Counted from the stretch's first letter, positions 43,254-51,994 are shown. The stretch: 64,000 nt of DNA from UBA6918 sp040754425 (GCA_040754425.1 JBFMCR010000035.1:1-64000); one strand, 5' to 3'. Notes: generated by a model from the letters alone, not told the origin. Made by a program: numbers and translations.

Positions 43254-46200
43254 CTACGCCTCCATGCCGAAGTCCGGGGTATCGAACATGAGACGCTGGA
43301 AGGCCTCTTCGATGAGATGAACTTTGTTGTGCGGGTCGGTGAGCGTGTGGGAGCCGTTGATGTAGATGTAGTCAAACTCGGTGTCCGCCGGGTTGACCTT
43401 GATCTTGCTGAGGAACGCTTCCAGCGCCTTGTTGTCGGCGATAGGATCATCGGACAGCGTGCGCCAGATCACCAGCGTGCGGCCGCCCGCGCGCTTCTCG
43501 CCGGTCACGGTCAAGAAGCCTTTCTGTGAGTCAATGTGCTTCACCTTCAAGCCCAACAGCCAGTTGAAGGTCTCGACGAGATCAATGGTCGTGTCCACCG
43601 TCTCGCCGACACTGGATGTCGCGATTTTGAGCTGGTAGGCGAACGGGTCGCGGAACTGGTCGAGATCGAGCAGACTCGCGCTGCCTGCACTTTCCACATC
43701 GAGGAAGTAGCCGAGCAAATACTGGTCGCGAGCCTTCTCGGGTGCAGATCGGAGTGCGGCTTCCTGCTCTGGCGTGCGCTTCAATCGCAGATTGTTCAGC
43801 GCGTCTTCGTAACTTTCGAGTCGGACGATCTTGAAGGCGTGGGAGATGCCGGTGTTGCGGTTCAACGGCTTCGCGTCTCTCCAATCAATAGAGTAAACAA
43901 CCTTTTTGAGGCGAGGCACCAAAACGTTTTCGAAATGTGCCCCCATTTCGACACAGACGTACTTGCGTCTACACTTATCCTCACGGTTTAAACTTATGAC
44001 AGCGTGGCCTGTGGTTCCAGATCCCGCAAAGAAGTCCAAGATCAAAGGTTCATCGAGTTTCCAAGTCATTGCTTCGACAGAATCGCGCACTGTATGAATT
44101 GACTTGGGATACGGAAACGCTTCACGATCCCCAAGAATATTTGCGAGTAGCGCGGTTCCGTGCGGCCCTGCGTTATACCGACTGTCAGTCCAGTTACTCA
44201 TGAGGCTGTGGCGACTATTCCTAATGTCTACGACCAACTTCAAGCTGCCATTGTCTCCAAGAATGATTTCACCCTTAGCAAGACATTCTTCTGCTGACGA
44301 ATATGCTCGACACCACACCTTCTCTTCACCCGCCTCATTGATCGGATATTTTCGAATATACCCTTCCTGGGTGCGATCGATTGGGTAGTTATCACCTACG
44401 GGGGGCTGCTCGAACCCAACGATCTTTTTTCGCTTATCATCAATGAGGATTGCGTAAAAACTGTTTGGTCGTCCTGATCGTGACTTGTTTTCACCTGGAC
44501 CGCTAAGCATGAAGCTGCGGTACTCAACTTCTCCTGACTTCTTTTTGCCTCGCAAAATATCTTGGCCGAACGGCGTCAACACGATCATGTACTCATGGGT
44601 GCGCGTAAGATTGTTACTCATGCCACCTTGTGGGTGATGATTTACGACCACGGTATGTCGATCGTAATTAGTAAAGTGTTGCCCCAAAAGACTGCATAAA
44701 TTTACGATTTCATAATCGTCAATTGCGATCGCATAGGGGGCTTGTGCACTCAATAGAGTTTTCGACTGACTTACGCGGTCTTGCATCAACGCCAGCCACG
44801 ACGAGTGCAGGTAGTCATTTTTATAAAGAACTTCACTGGCGGGTGCGTTATACGGCGGATCGATATACACGCACTTCACTTGCTCCCGATACCGCTCCTG
44901 CATGAGTTGCAGCGCCTGAAAATTCTCTGAATGGAAGCAAACGCCATCGAGCATCTCATCCAGATTTTCGACTGAAGCCAGCAGCTTGAGCGTGAACTCG
45001 CGCCCGAAGTGCCGCGTGTCGACCATCAGATACGGATTGGCTTTGAGGAATTCAGGATCACGCGAAGGCGCGAAGCCGCGAAAAAGTCCTTTCTGTGATT
45101 CTTTCGCGTTCTTTGCGTCTTCGCGTGAGTCAAACATCTCAGACAGCGCGTAGAGCCTTTCCCATTCCTCCCATTGCGCGGCATTGGCGGCGATCTCCGG
45201 GTAGAGCGATTCGGGCACGCGGTCGAGCGTCATGCAGTAGCGCGTCTCGACCACGAACTTCTTCTTGAGCCAGAGCTTCTTCTGGAAATTCTCCAGTTGT
45301 TCCAGCATCTGGATCACCGGGAGGGCGCAGCGGCGCAACGCCCGAATCTTGGAGAGGTATTCCTCGGCTTTGGGGGCGCTCGACTCCTCGATGTCGTCGA
45401 GGTACATGACTTCGTTCTTGATGTAGAAATCCAGCTCGCGGCGCAGGAAGCCGCCCAGGTCCTTGTGGATGAAGTAGTCGAACTGGTGCCTGGCGGTGTA
45501 GGCGCGCAGGTGCTTTTGCAGGATGGTGCGCGTGTCCTTCTTGTCCTTGCCCTGGTAGGCCGGATCGGGGGCGAAAAGCACGGCCTTCCACTTGGCCGGC
45601 AGGTTGTCGGCCAGGGTCTTTTCTGTGTCGGCGTTGAGCTTGTCCTGCAGATTGCGCTCGGCGGTGTGCTCCCGGTAGCGGAAGCGGATGGTCAAAATTT
45701 CGCTTTCATGCTTCGCGCCCTTCGCGTCTTCGCGTGAGACTTCAAAAGGTTTCTCGTCGTCCAGCGCGAAGGCGCGGGTGGTTTTGCCGCTGGGTTTGCG
45801 GTTGTCCTTCTCGGTATCCGCTTCCACCAGCTTGAAGTGGATGGAGAAGCGCTCTGTCGTGGCGGCCTCGAGCAGCGTGCCGGCGCCGGGCGCGATCTGA
45901 AACACGTAGTCGCGCAGCAGCTCGGAGGACTTGATGTAGTACTGGTCCATGTTGGCCCAGACCAGTTTCACCTCCTCGCCGTTGTAGGGGATCATGTACT
46001 TCTCGCGCCCGCGCACGGTGGAGCGTTGCAGGCCGAGGAAATCGCCCTCCTGGTAGTAGCGCGAGAAGAAGGTGTAGAGATGGGAGTAGACTTCGTCGGC
46101 CAGCGCGTCAAGATCGTTACCGGCCTTTAGCTTTTCGCGTATTTCCAGCACGCGCGGCGATTGCTCCGGCGCGATACCGGCATCCTTCGCGGCTTGTTCT

Positions 46201-46448
46201 GCCTTGCGCAAATCCTCTCCTATTTGCGCCTGATGCAGGCTGCCGTGCGATTGCAGCGCCTCGCGCACGGTCTTTTCCAGGTGCTTGTCCAGAAACTCGG
46301 CGATCTCCCGGTGCCGCGCGCGCAGCACGCGGTAAATTCCGAAGTCAAGATCGGCCTTGTCCAGCTCGAACAGCTCGCGCAGCTTGGCTTTGAGTTTTTC
46401 GAAGTTGGCGGAGGCCGGGGTGGGCGTGCTGGCTTGTTCTGTGGTCAT
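43254..46448 (-). CDS. Type III-like adenine-specific DNA methyltransferase (Mod)
   Basis: A 1064-residue N6-adenine methyltransferase of the beta class. Catalytic motif DPPY at 530-533 (VYIDPPYNAPASEVLYKNDY) precedes the SAM-binding motif DFFAGSGTTG (805-814). A helical N-terminal region of about 480 residues begins with FGIYRVLRARHREIAEFL. The target-recognition stretch between the motifs (about 600-780) is visibly AT-richer than its flanks. Two segments (238-250, SREDAKGAKHESE; 441-464, SREDAKNAKES...) are encoded by palindromic repeats in frame. It should protect self DNA and give sequence specificity. It lies 19 nt after the SNF2 helicase gene. Confidence 0.92.
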   Translation of the reverse strand: MTTEQASTPTPASANFEKLKAKLRELFELDKADLDFGIYRVLRARHREIAEFLDKHLEKTVREALQSHGSLHQAQIGEDLRKAEQAAKDAGIAPEQSPRVLEIREKLKAGNDLDALADEVYSHLYTFFSRYYQEGDFLGLQRSTVRGREKYMIPYNGEEVKLVWANMDQYYIKSSELLRDYVFQIAPGAGTLLEAATTERFSIHFKLVEADTEKDNRKPSGKTTRAFALDDEKPFEVSREDAKGAKHESEILTIRFRYREHTAERNLQDKLNADTEKTLADNLPAKWKAVLFAPDPAYQGKDKKDTRTILQKHLRAYTARHQFDYFIHKDLGGFLRRELDFYIKNEVMYLDDIEESSAPKAEEYLSKIRALRRCALPVIQMLEQLENFQKKLWLKKKFVVETRYCMTLDRVPESLYPEIAANAAQWEEWERLYALSEMFDSREDAKNAKESQKGLFRGFAPSRDPEFLKANPYLMVDTRHFGREFTLKLLASVENLDEMLDGVCFHSENFQALQLMQERYREQVKCVYIDPPYNAPASEVLYKNDYLHSSWLALMQDRVSQSKTLLSAQAPYAIAIDDYEIVNLCSLLGQHFTNYDRHTVVVNHHPQGGMSNNLTRTHEYMIVLTPFGQDILRGKKKSGEVEYRSFMLSGPGENKSRSGRPNSFYAILIDDKRKKIVGFEQPPVGDNYPIDRTQEGYIRKYPINEAGEEKVWCRAYSSAEECLAKGEIILGDNGSLKLVVDIRNSRHSLMSNWTDSRYNAGPHGTALLANILGDREAFPYPKSIHTVRDSVEAMTWKLDEPLILDFFAGSGTTGHAVISLNREDKCRRKYVCVEMGAHFENVLVPRLKKVVYSIDWRDAKPLNRNTGISHAFKIVRLESYEDALNNLRLKRTPEQEAALRSAPEKARDQYLLGYFLDVESAGSASLLDLDQFRDPFAYQLKIATSSVGETVDTTIDLVETFNWLLGLKVKHIDSQKGFLTVTGEKRAGGRTLVIWRTLSDDPIADNKALEAFLSKIKVNPADTEFDYIYINGSHTLTDPHNKVHLIEEAFQRLMFDTPDFGMEA
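45060..45131. repeat. Palindrome inside mod (E9)
   Basis: A full hairpin: CACGCGAAGGCGCGAAGCCG on the left, CGTTCTTTGCGTCTTCGCGT on the right, with a short loop. It is read in frame by mod and encodes about 24 extra residues (441-464). Confidence 0.8.
45705..45736. repeat. Half palindrome inside mod (E10)
   Basis: Only one arm of the E8/E9 family is present (CTTCGCGCCCTTCGCGTCTT and CGCGTGA). It encodes SREDAKGAK in frame in mod, the same peptide as the start of the E9-encoded insert. Confidence 0.7.
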
Positions 46449-46467
46449 ACGGCGATCCTGATGTCCT

Positions 46468-49332
46468 TCAATGCGTTGACGGTGCGCCGGTCAATTCCCA
46501 GCGCACGGTGAATAGTATCCGAAGCGTCACTGCGGGCTTCAGCTTGCCGCGGATGGCCTCGACCAGTTCATCGCGGCGAGCGAGGATGCGGTCTTCCACC
46601 TCGAAGATTTCCTGCCGCAGCTTGCGCTGGCGGCGCTCGGTGTCGCGGATTTCGGTCTGGATGCGGGCCTGCTCCTCGATGCTGTTGGCCTTGGAAGATT
46701 GATTGCGCAGTTCGCGGATGCGGCGCTTGGTCTCGGTGAGCGCCCGTTCGGCGCTGGCGATCTGGTCGTCGGCCCAGCCGCTGAGCTTGGCGGCCTCGGC
46801 CTCGAAGAACTGCGCGTTGCGCTCGGAGATGCGCTGGAGCGCTGCCTGTTGGCGCAGGGCCGTGATTTCATCGAGGCGCGCCTCGCTCGGAACGGCGTCC
46901 AGCGTCTCGACGTGTTCGGCGGGCAGGGTGAGCAGGCGTTGGGCGACTTCATCGTCCAGTACTTCGCCTTGATCGGTAATGGCGGCAAACAGGAATTGAT
47001 CCTCTCCCTGATCCAGCGCCTCTACGCTCAGCAGCGACAGCTTGAGCACGCCGGTCTTGCCGATGTGCGGCTCCAGGATGGAGACCTTGCCATCGTGCCG
47101 GCCGTAGTCGAAGCGAATCGCGGCAGTCGGCAGTTCGCGCCCCTTGGCCTGGGCCACCACGGCCTCGGCCAGGGGGTGATTGAGGCGGTAGAGATGCGCC
47201 TCGCCGGAGCGGCGCGGCAGTTCGTACAGGCCGAGCGGAATCTCGCCGGGGAAGGGGCAGCTATCGAGACGAAAAGATGAATCGTCAACGAAGCGTGCAT
47301 GGCCGTTCAGCTCGTGCCGGGTGAGATCAATGAGCAGTCGCTCGAAGCGGTTGAGGCTGGCCCTGGAGGCTTCGTCGCGCACCTTGAGCTTCTCGCGCAC
47401 TTCATCGTCGAAGTGTTCCAGCAGCTTTTGCCGGGTGCGGGTCATGGACTCGTCGATCTCCAGGCTCAATTCAAGCTGGAGCTGGTTGAAGGCGGCCTGG
47501 ATTTCCTCGGGCTTACGGCAGGTCTGGTAGATGGCGGCGATGCGCTTTTCGAAGTCCACGCCGGATTCGATAGCGCCCAGCACTTCATCGCTGGCACCGA
47601 AGACGCCCTCGAAGAGCTGGAATTTGTCGCGCAGCAACTCATAAACGCGCTGGTCGGCGGCGTTCTTGCGGTTGAGAAAATTCACCACGACCACGTCGTG
47701 TTTCTGTCCGTAACGATGGCACCGGCCGATGCGCTGCTCGATGCGCTGCGGGTTCCAGGGCAGGTCGTAGTTCACCACCAGCGAACAGAATTGCAGGTTG
47801 ATGCCTTCGGCACCCGCCTCGGTGGCGATCATGATGCGGCCTTGTTCGCGGAAATAGTCCACAAGGGCCGAGCGCATGTCGGCGGTGCGTGAGCCGGTGA
47901 CGCGGTCACTGCCCTGGTGACGCTCCAGCCATTGGGCGTAAATGCGCTTGGAGCTTTCGTCGGTGTTGGTGCCGTTGAACAGGACGATGCCATCGGCGTG
48001 GGGGCTGTCCGCCAGCAGGCGAAGCAAGTAACTTTGCGTGCGGCGTGACTCGGTGAAGATGATCGCCTTCTCCGCCCCTCCGGCCTCTTTGGCTTTGGCA
48101 AAGGCGATGTCCAGCGCCTTGAGCAGGGCCTTGCCTTTTGCGTTTTGCTCGATGGAGGAGGCCAGCTTGGCGAAGGACTCCAGGTCGGCGATCTCCTGCT
48201 CGATGGCCGTGCGCTCGATCTCGGTCAGGGGTTCCTGGGCTTCGTCCTCCGGCCATTCCTCGGCCGTTTCATCGAGGGCCTCGTAATCTTGATCCAGAGC
48301 TTCTTCGAGCGATTCAGGCGATTCCCGTTTGCCGAGCTTGTCCTTGAGCCGGTTGGACATGGAGGTCAGCGCGCCGGCGATGGCGAAGCTGGAGGACGCC
48401 AGCAGCTTGCGCAGCACCAGCGTCATGAGGGAGCGCTGGCTCGCCGGCAGCGCCTGAAGGTTTTCCCTTTGCAGGTAGTCCGAAACGAGTTGGTAAAGCC
48501 GGTCTTCGCTCTCCGCCGGGGTGAACTCCTCCACCAACGGCAGGCGCCTGGTGTACGGGATGTAGGCCGTGACCTGGCGGCGCAAGGTGCGATGGCACAC
48601 GGGCTTGAGCCGCGCCTTGAGTGTCTCGAATACCTGCTCCTGATTCAAATTGGTGTAGAGATCACGGAAGCTTTTCAGGTCACCGAAGACGTGTTCATCA
48701 ACGAAGCTCACCAGGCCGAACAGCTCCAGCAGGGAATTCTGCAAGGGCGTGGCCGTGAGCAGCAGCTTGTCCTTGCCCGCCAGCGCCTCGCGCAGGGTGT
48801 TGGCGATGACATTGGCGGGCTTGTACACATTGCGCAGGCGGTGCGCTTCGTCGATCACCACGAGGTCCCAGGCCACGGCATTCACATCCGCCGCCTTGCC
48901 CTTGGCGAACTGGTAGGAGCAGATCACGATGTCGTCCGCCTCGAACGGCCGGAAGCGGCCCTGTTTTATCTCGGCGTTGTAGGACTTGGCTTCGAGAATC
49001 CGGCAAGGCAAGAAGAACTTCTCGGTCAGCTCCTGATACCACTGCTTGCGCAGGTTCGAGGGCGTGATCACCAGGATGCGCCGCTTGCGCTCGGCCCACT
49101 TCTGCGAGAGGACAAGACCGGCCTCTATGGTTTTGCCGAGGCCCACTTCGTCGGCCAGGATCGCGCCCTTGGACAGCGGCGACTTGAAGGCGAAGAGCGC
49201 GGCATCGACCTGATGGGGATTGAGGTCAACCTGCGCGCTGGCCACCGCACCCGCCAGCTTCTCGGCGCTGTCAGGGGCACAGCGACGGGTGAGGTCGTGC
49301 GCGAAGTATTTGGCCTGGCAGGCTGAAATCAT
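46468..49332 (-). CDS. SNF2-family helicase of defence island
   Basis: A 954-residue SNF2/RapA-type ATPase. Motif I DEVGLGKT (61-68), motif II DEAH (161-164), TATPLQNSLLELFGL and the C-terminal QRIGRCHRYGQ motif VI are intact. A long C-terminal coiled coil follows (about 830-930: RISERNAQFFEAEAAKLSGW and charged heptads). Such helicases accompany large adenine methylases in defence operons, for example DrmD with DrmMI in class 1 DISARM, but no DrmA, DrmB or DrmC is here. Its ATG overlaps the RHH gene stop (ATGA), so it is the second gene of the operon. Confidence 0.9.
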   Translation of the reverse strand: MISACQAKYFAHDLTRRCAPDSAEKLAGAVASAQVDLNPHQVDAALFAFKSPLSKGAILADEVGLGKTIEAGLVLSQKWAERKRRILVITPSNLRKQWYQELTEKFFLPCRILEAKSYNAEIKQGRFRPFEADDIVICSYQFAKGKAADVNAVAWDLVVIDEAHRLRNVYKPANVIANTLREALAGKDKLLLTATPLQNSLLELFGLVSFVDEHVFGDLKSFRDLYTNLNQEQVFETLKARLKPVCHRTLRRQVTAYIPYTRRLPLVEEFTPAESEDRLYQLVSDYLQRENLQALPASQRSLMTLVLRKLLASSSFAIAGALTSMSNRLKDKLGKRESPESLEEALDQDYEALDETAEEWPEDEAQEPLTEIERTAIEQEIADLESFAKLASSIEQNAKGKALLKALDIAFAKAKEAGGAEKAIIFTESRRTQSYLLRLLADSPHADGIVLFNGTNTDESSKRIYAQWLERHQGSDRVTGSRTADMRSALVDYFREQGRIMIATEAGAEGINLQFCSLVVNYDLPWNPQRIEQRIGRCHRYGQKHDVVVVNFLNRKNAADQRVYELLRDKFQLFEGVFGASDEVLGAIESGVDFEKRIAAIYQTCRKPEEIQAAFNQLQLELSLEIDESMTRTRQKLLEHFDDEVREKLKVRDEASRASLNRFERLLIDLTRHELNGHARFVDDSSFRLDSCPFPGEIPLGLYELPRRSGEAHLYRLNHPLAEAVVAQAKGRELPTAAIRFDYGRHDGKVSILEPHIGKTGVLKLSLLSVEALDQGEDQFLFAAITDQGEVLDDEVAQRLLTLPAEHVETLDAVPSEARLDEITALRQQAALQRISERNAQFFEAEAAKLSGWADDQIASAERALTETKRRIRELRNQSSKANSIEEQARIQTEIRDTERRQRKLRQEIFEVEDRILARRDELVEAIRGKLKPAVTLRILFTVRWELTGAPSTH

Positions 49333-49550
49333 GCGCGCCCCTGTTTCCGGCCCTTGGCCGGCTTCGGGCCGTTGTCGAACAGGTCATCCTGTTCAGGAAT
49401 CGCTATCCCGTTCCGCCCGCAATAATCCCGAATCAACACCTCCACCATGTTGGCGATGGAACGGTGCTCGCGAGCGGCCGCCGTGCGCAGCGCTTCTTTC
49501 AGGCCGGGCACGATGCGAAAGGTCAGCGTGGTGGTCTTGGCGGTAGCCAT
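49329..49550 (-). CDS. Small ribbon-helix-helix protein leading the defence operon
   Basis: A 73-residue protein. After a short start (MATAKTTTL) comes TFRIVPGLKEALRTAAAREHRSIANMVEVLIRDYCGRNG, an RHH/CopG-type DNA-binding domain. The tail is charged (GPKPAKGRKQGRA). The open frame reaches further upstream, but the ATG at 49550 with GGGGAGC before it is the sensible start. It is first in the operon, and two spaced repeats in its promoter make it a likely autorepressor of the whole island. Confidence 0.8.
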   Translation of the reverse strand: MATAKTTTLTFRIVPGLKEALRTAAAREHRSIANMVEVLIRDYCGRNGIAIPEQDDLFDNGPKPAKGRKQGRA

Positions 49551-49577
49551 TGCTCCCCTCTCAGTGTATATGCTGGG

Positions 49578-49595
49578 AATGTACTGCAATGTACA
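49578..49595 (-). promoter_or_regulatory. Operator of the defence operon
   Basis: Two AATGTAC words with a 3-nt gap (10-bp period) also form the palindrome TGTAC-TGCAAT-GTACA at 49580-49595. A -10-like TATACA lies just downstream on the minus strand near 49565-49570, so a bound RHH protein would block the promoter. Confidence 0.5.
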
Positions 49596-49649
49596 GTAAA
49601 GTCCGGCATAATCCAACGGGTTGAACATTCCGGCCCAAGGGGGGATTCC

Positions 49650-49715
49650 ATGGCCCGAGATTACTCGCCGACGCATTTCTTCTTGCGCGTGCCCAACCGC
49701 CTGCTTGGGCGCTCA
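49650..49715 (+). pseudogene. Truncated start of a divergent island gene
   Basis: From the ATG at 49650 the frame reads MARDYSPTHFFLRVPNRLLG, which looks like the beginning of a real protein, preceded by AAGGGGGGA. After about 22 codons the sequence changes character and stops after 49 codons. It is divergent from the RHH gene. I interpret it as the first codons of a further defence gene cut off at the island border. Confidence 0.4.
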
Positions 49716-49817
49716 GGCCTCGATGAAGGCACCGTTCGGCCGGGGAGCCAAGTCGTTCCGAGGAGCACTTACGCCACCGGCGGCTCGTTCAGTTCGTAGG
49801 AGGTAGAGCGCCCGCCG

Positions 49818-50051
49818 GCCTGATATCGCCCATGCGCTACTTCATGGACTTCGGCTACCAGGTGCTGTTCAAGGGCAACGGCTTCACCTATGTCTGGCAC
49901 GACATCCTCGGGATCGCGGCGCCGGGTTTGGCGATGTTTCGCCTGTCGATGTGGGGATTCAGGCGCCTGTACAGTTGAGCGTGTTTTTCGGGGCGCGGAG
50001 CGGGGCGCGCTCTGCCAGCGTGATGCCCAAGGGCAGGTTCGAGCCGGATTC
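49818..50051. repeat. Direct repeat copy 2 (right border of defence island)
   Basis: Near copy of 39304-39538 in the same orientation. Positions 49818-49978 would encode the last ~53 residues of the ABC-2 permease (MRYFMDFGYQVLFKGNG...RLYS), now a gene fragment without a start. The rest repeats the downstream hairpin. The MFS gene begins 18 nt after it. Confidence 0.9.
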
Positions 50052-50068
50052 GACGGGGAATTGATGCC

Positions 50069-51238
50069 ATGCGTATGAAACTGCCCAGGGGCGTCGTCGC
50101 ACTCGGCCTGGTGAGTCTCACCATGGATCTCTCCTCGGAGATGATCCATAGCCTCCTGCCGGTGTTCCTGGTCACGGTGCTGGGCGCGTCCGCCATGTCG
50201 GTCGGCTTCATCGAAGGCATCGCCGAGGCGACGGCTTCGATCGCCAAGATATTCTCCGGCGTGATCTCCGACTGGGTGGGGCGCCGCAAGCCGCTCGTGC
50301 TCATCGGCTATGGCATGGCGGCGCTGACCAAGCCGTTGTTCCCCCTCGCCACGGGCGTCTCGGCCGTGCTCGTCGCGCGCTTTCTCGACCGCATCGGCAA
50401 GGGCATACGCGGCGCCCCACGCGATGCCCTGATCGCCGACATCACGCCCGCGGCGCAGCGCGGCGCGGCCTACGGCCTGCGCCAGGCGATGGACACGTTC
50501 GGCGCGTTCGCCGGGCCGCTCGCCGCAATGGGCCTTTTGGCGGCGAGCCACGACGATTTCCGCCTGGTGTTCTGGGTGGCGGTCATTCCGGCCGTCGTGT
50601 GCGTGCTGCTCATCGCCTTCGTGGTCGAGGAACCCGAAACCGCGCGCTCCGCGGCCAAGATGCGGTTTCCCATCACGCGCGCCGGTCTGGCGCGGCTTGG
50701 GAGCCGTTTCTGGTGGGTGGTGGCCTTTGCCGCGGTGCTGACCCTGGCGCGCTTCTCCGAAGCCTTTCTGCTCCTGCGCGCCGAAAACGTGGGCCTTGCC
50801 GCGACCTGGGTGCCGCTGATCCTGATCGTGATGAACGTCGTCTACGCGGCCAGCGCCTACCCCTTCGGCATGCTCTCCGACAAGGTCAGCCGCCGTACCC
50901 TGCTGGTCTGGGGTGTGATTTTCCTCATCGCCGCCGACATTGTTCTCGCGCTCGCCGCCAACGCCTGGGCCGTCGGCCTCGGCGCGGCGATCTGGGGCCT
51001 GCACATGGGCGCAACGCAAGGGCTGCTCTCGGCGCTCGTCGCCGGTGCCGCGCCGGCCGATCTGCGTGGCACCGCCTTCGGCGTGTTCAACCTGGTGAGC
51101 GGGGTTGCGCTGCTCGCCGCCAGCGTCATCGCCGGCGGATTGTGGACGTGGGCAGGTCCCGCGATGACGTTCTACGCCGGTGCCGCGTTCTCCCTGGTGG
51201 CGCTGGCGGGGCTGGTGGCGCCGCGCCGCGCGGGATAA
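50069..51238 (+). CDS. MFS transporter
   Basis: A 389-residue major facilitator with 12 helices. Loop 2-3 carries GVISDWVGRRKPLVLIGYG, and RFLDRIGKGIRGAPRDALIAD lies in the next loop, a motif shared by a group of uncharacterised MFS exporters. It begins MRMKLPRGVVALGLVSLTMDLSSEMIHSLLP. No substrate can be assigned. It stands behind the second repeat copy, so before the island arrived it may have been the gene following the ABC-2 exporter operon. Confidence 0.92.
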   Translation: MRMKLPRGVVALGLVSLTMDLSSEMIHSLLPVFLVTVLGASAMSVGFIEGIAEATASIAKIFSGVISDWVGRRKPLVLIGYGMAALTKPLFPLATGVSAVLVARFLDRIGKGIRGAPRDALIADITPAAQRGAAYGLRQAMDTFGAFAGPLAAMGLLAASHDDFRLVFWVAVIPAVVCVLLIAFVVEEPETARSAAKMRFPITRAGLARLGSRFWWVVAFAAVLTLARFSEAFLLLRAENVGLAATWVPLILIVMNVVYAASAYPFGMLSDKVSRRTLLVWGVIFLIAADIVLALAANAWAVGLGAAIWGLHMGATQGLLSALVAGAAPADLRGTAFGVFNLVSGVALLAASVIAGGLWTWAGPAMTFYAGAAFSLVALAGLVAPRRAG

Positions 51239-51337
51239 ACCTCACGGGCTGGCGCTTCATGATTCCGTGCAGCCTTTGGCGTCCGGCGTGCAGAAGGTGG
51301 TGGGATCGGCCGGTTTGAGTTCGTCGCCGGCCCTGGG

Positions 51338-51988
51338 CTATTTGCCATTCCGCGGCAAACCACAGGCGCGGATGCCTGTCCTCGCTGTCGGACTGCGGCC
51401 GGCCGTGGCGCGTGTGCCGAGGGCGGCCAGGTTCGCGGGGGTGTCGATATCGAGCAGGCAGCCGGGGTCGTTGACCTCGACGGCCTCGATCTGCGCGGCT
51501 GACTCCTGGAGCAGGGCGCGCGCACCCTGGTCGCCGTGCAGGGCGGCCAACTCGGCCTGCCAGCAGGCGGCAAAGCCCACCGGGTGGCCGCGCCGGCCCT
51601 GATAGTAAGGGGCGGCCACCAGGGCGCCCTGCTTCAGGGCATGGGCGATGCGGGCGGCGGTGCCGGGCGCGAGGCAGGGCATGTCGGCAAGCCCGACCAG
51701 CCAGCCCTCGGCCTGCGCCGTGGCGCGTATGCCAAAGGCGAGCGTGCTGCCCATGCCAAGGTCGGCCTGCGGCACTTCCAGGTAAGGGATGCCTTCTGCG
51801 ACGAGGTGCGCGTGCAGGGGCGAGGGGCCGGGGCGCACCAGCACCAGGACACGGTCCGCGGCCGCGGCCAGGGGGGCGAGGCTCGCCTGCAAGAGGCTGC
51901 GGCCGTCGGGCAGCCGGTGCAGCAGCTTGTCGCTGCCGAAGCGGGTGCTGCGCCCGGCGGCAAGGAGCAGGCCGACCAGCCCGCCCAT
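51338..51988 (-). CDS. mocA: Molybdenum cofactor cytidylyltransferase-like (MocA)
   Basis: A 216-residue NTP-transferase. The N-terminal GLLLAAGRSTRFGSDKLLHRLPDG is the nucleotide-binding signature, and VGLADMPCLAPGTA carries the metal-binding aspartate; YYQGRRGHPVGF follows, as in MocA/MobA-like proteins. It would attach CMP to molybdopterin to make the cofactor used by xanthine-oxidase-type enzymes. It is last in the operon after xdhC, 6 nt away, which supports this role. The C-terminal 25 residues are unusually extended. Confidence 0.88.
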   Translation of the reverse strand: MGGLVGLLLAAGRSTRFGSDKLLHRLPDGRSLLQASLAPLAAAADRVLVLVRPGPSPLHAHLVAEGIPYLEVPQADLGMGSTLAFGIRATAQAEGWLVGLADMPCLAPGTAARIAHALKQGALVAAPYYQGRRGHPVGFAACWQAELAALHGDQGARALLQESAAQIEAVEVNDPGCLLDIDTPANLAALGTRATAGRSPTARTGIRACGLPRNGK

Positions 51989-51994
51989 GCGCCT

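Noticed and set aside
39572..49550. Complete DISARM system
   Set aside because: SNF2 helicase and large methylase are present, but no DrmA, DrmB (DUF1998) or phospholipase D-type DrmC is encoded within the direct repeats.
49769..51019. A 416-codon frame antisense to the MFS gene
   Set aside because: Arg/His/Gly-rich composition without motifs; the plus strand encodes a clear 12-helix transporter.
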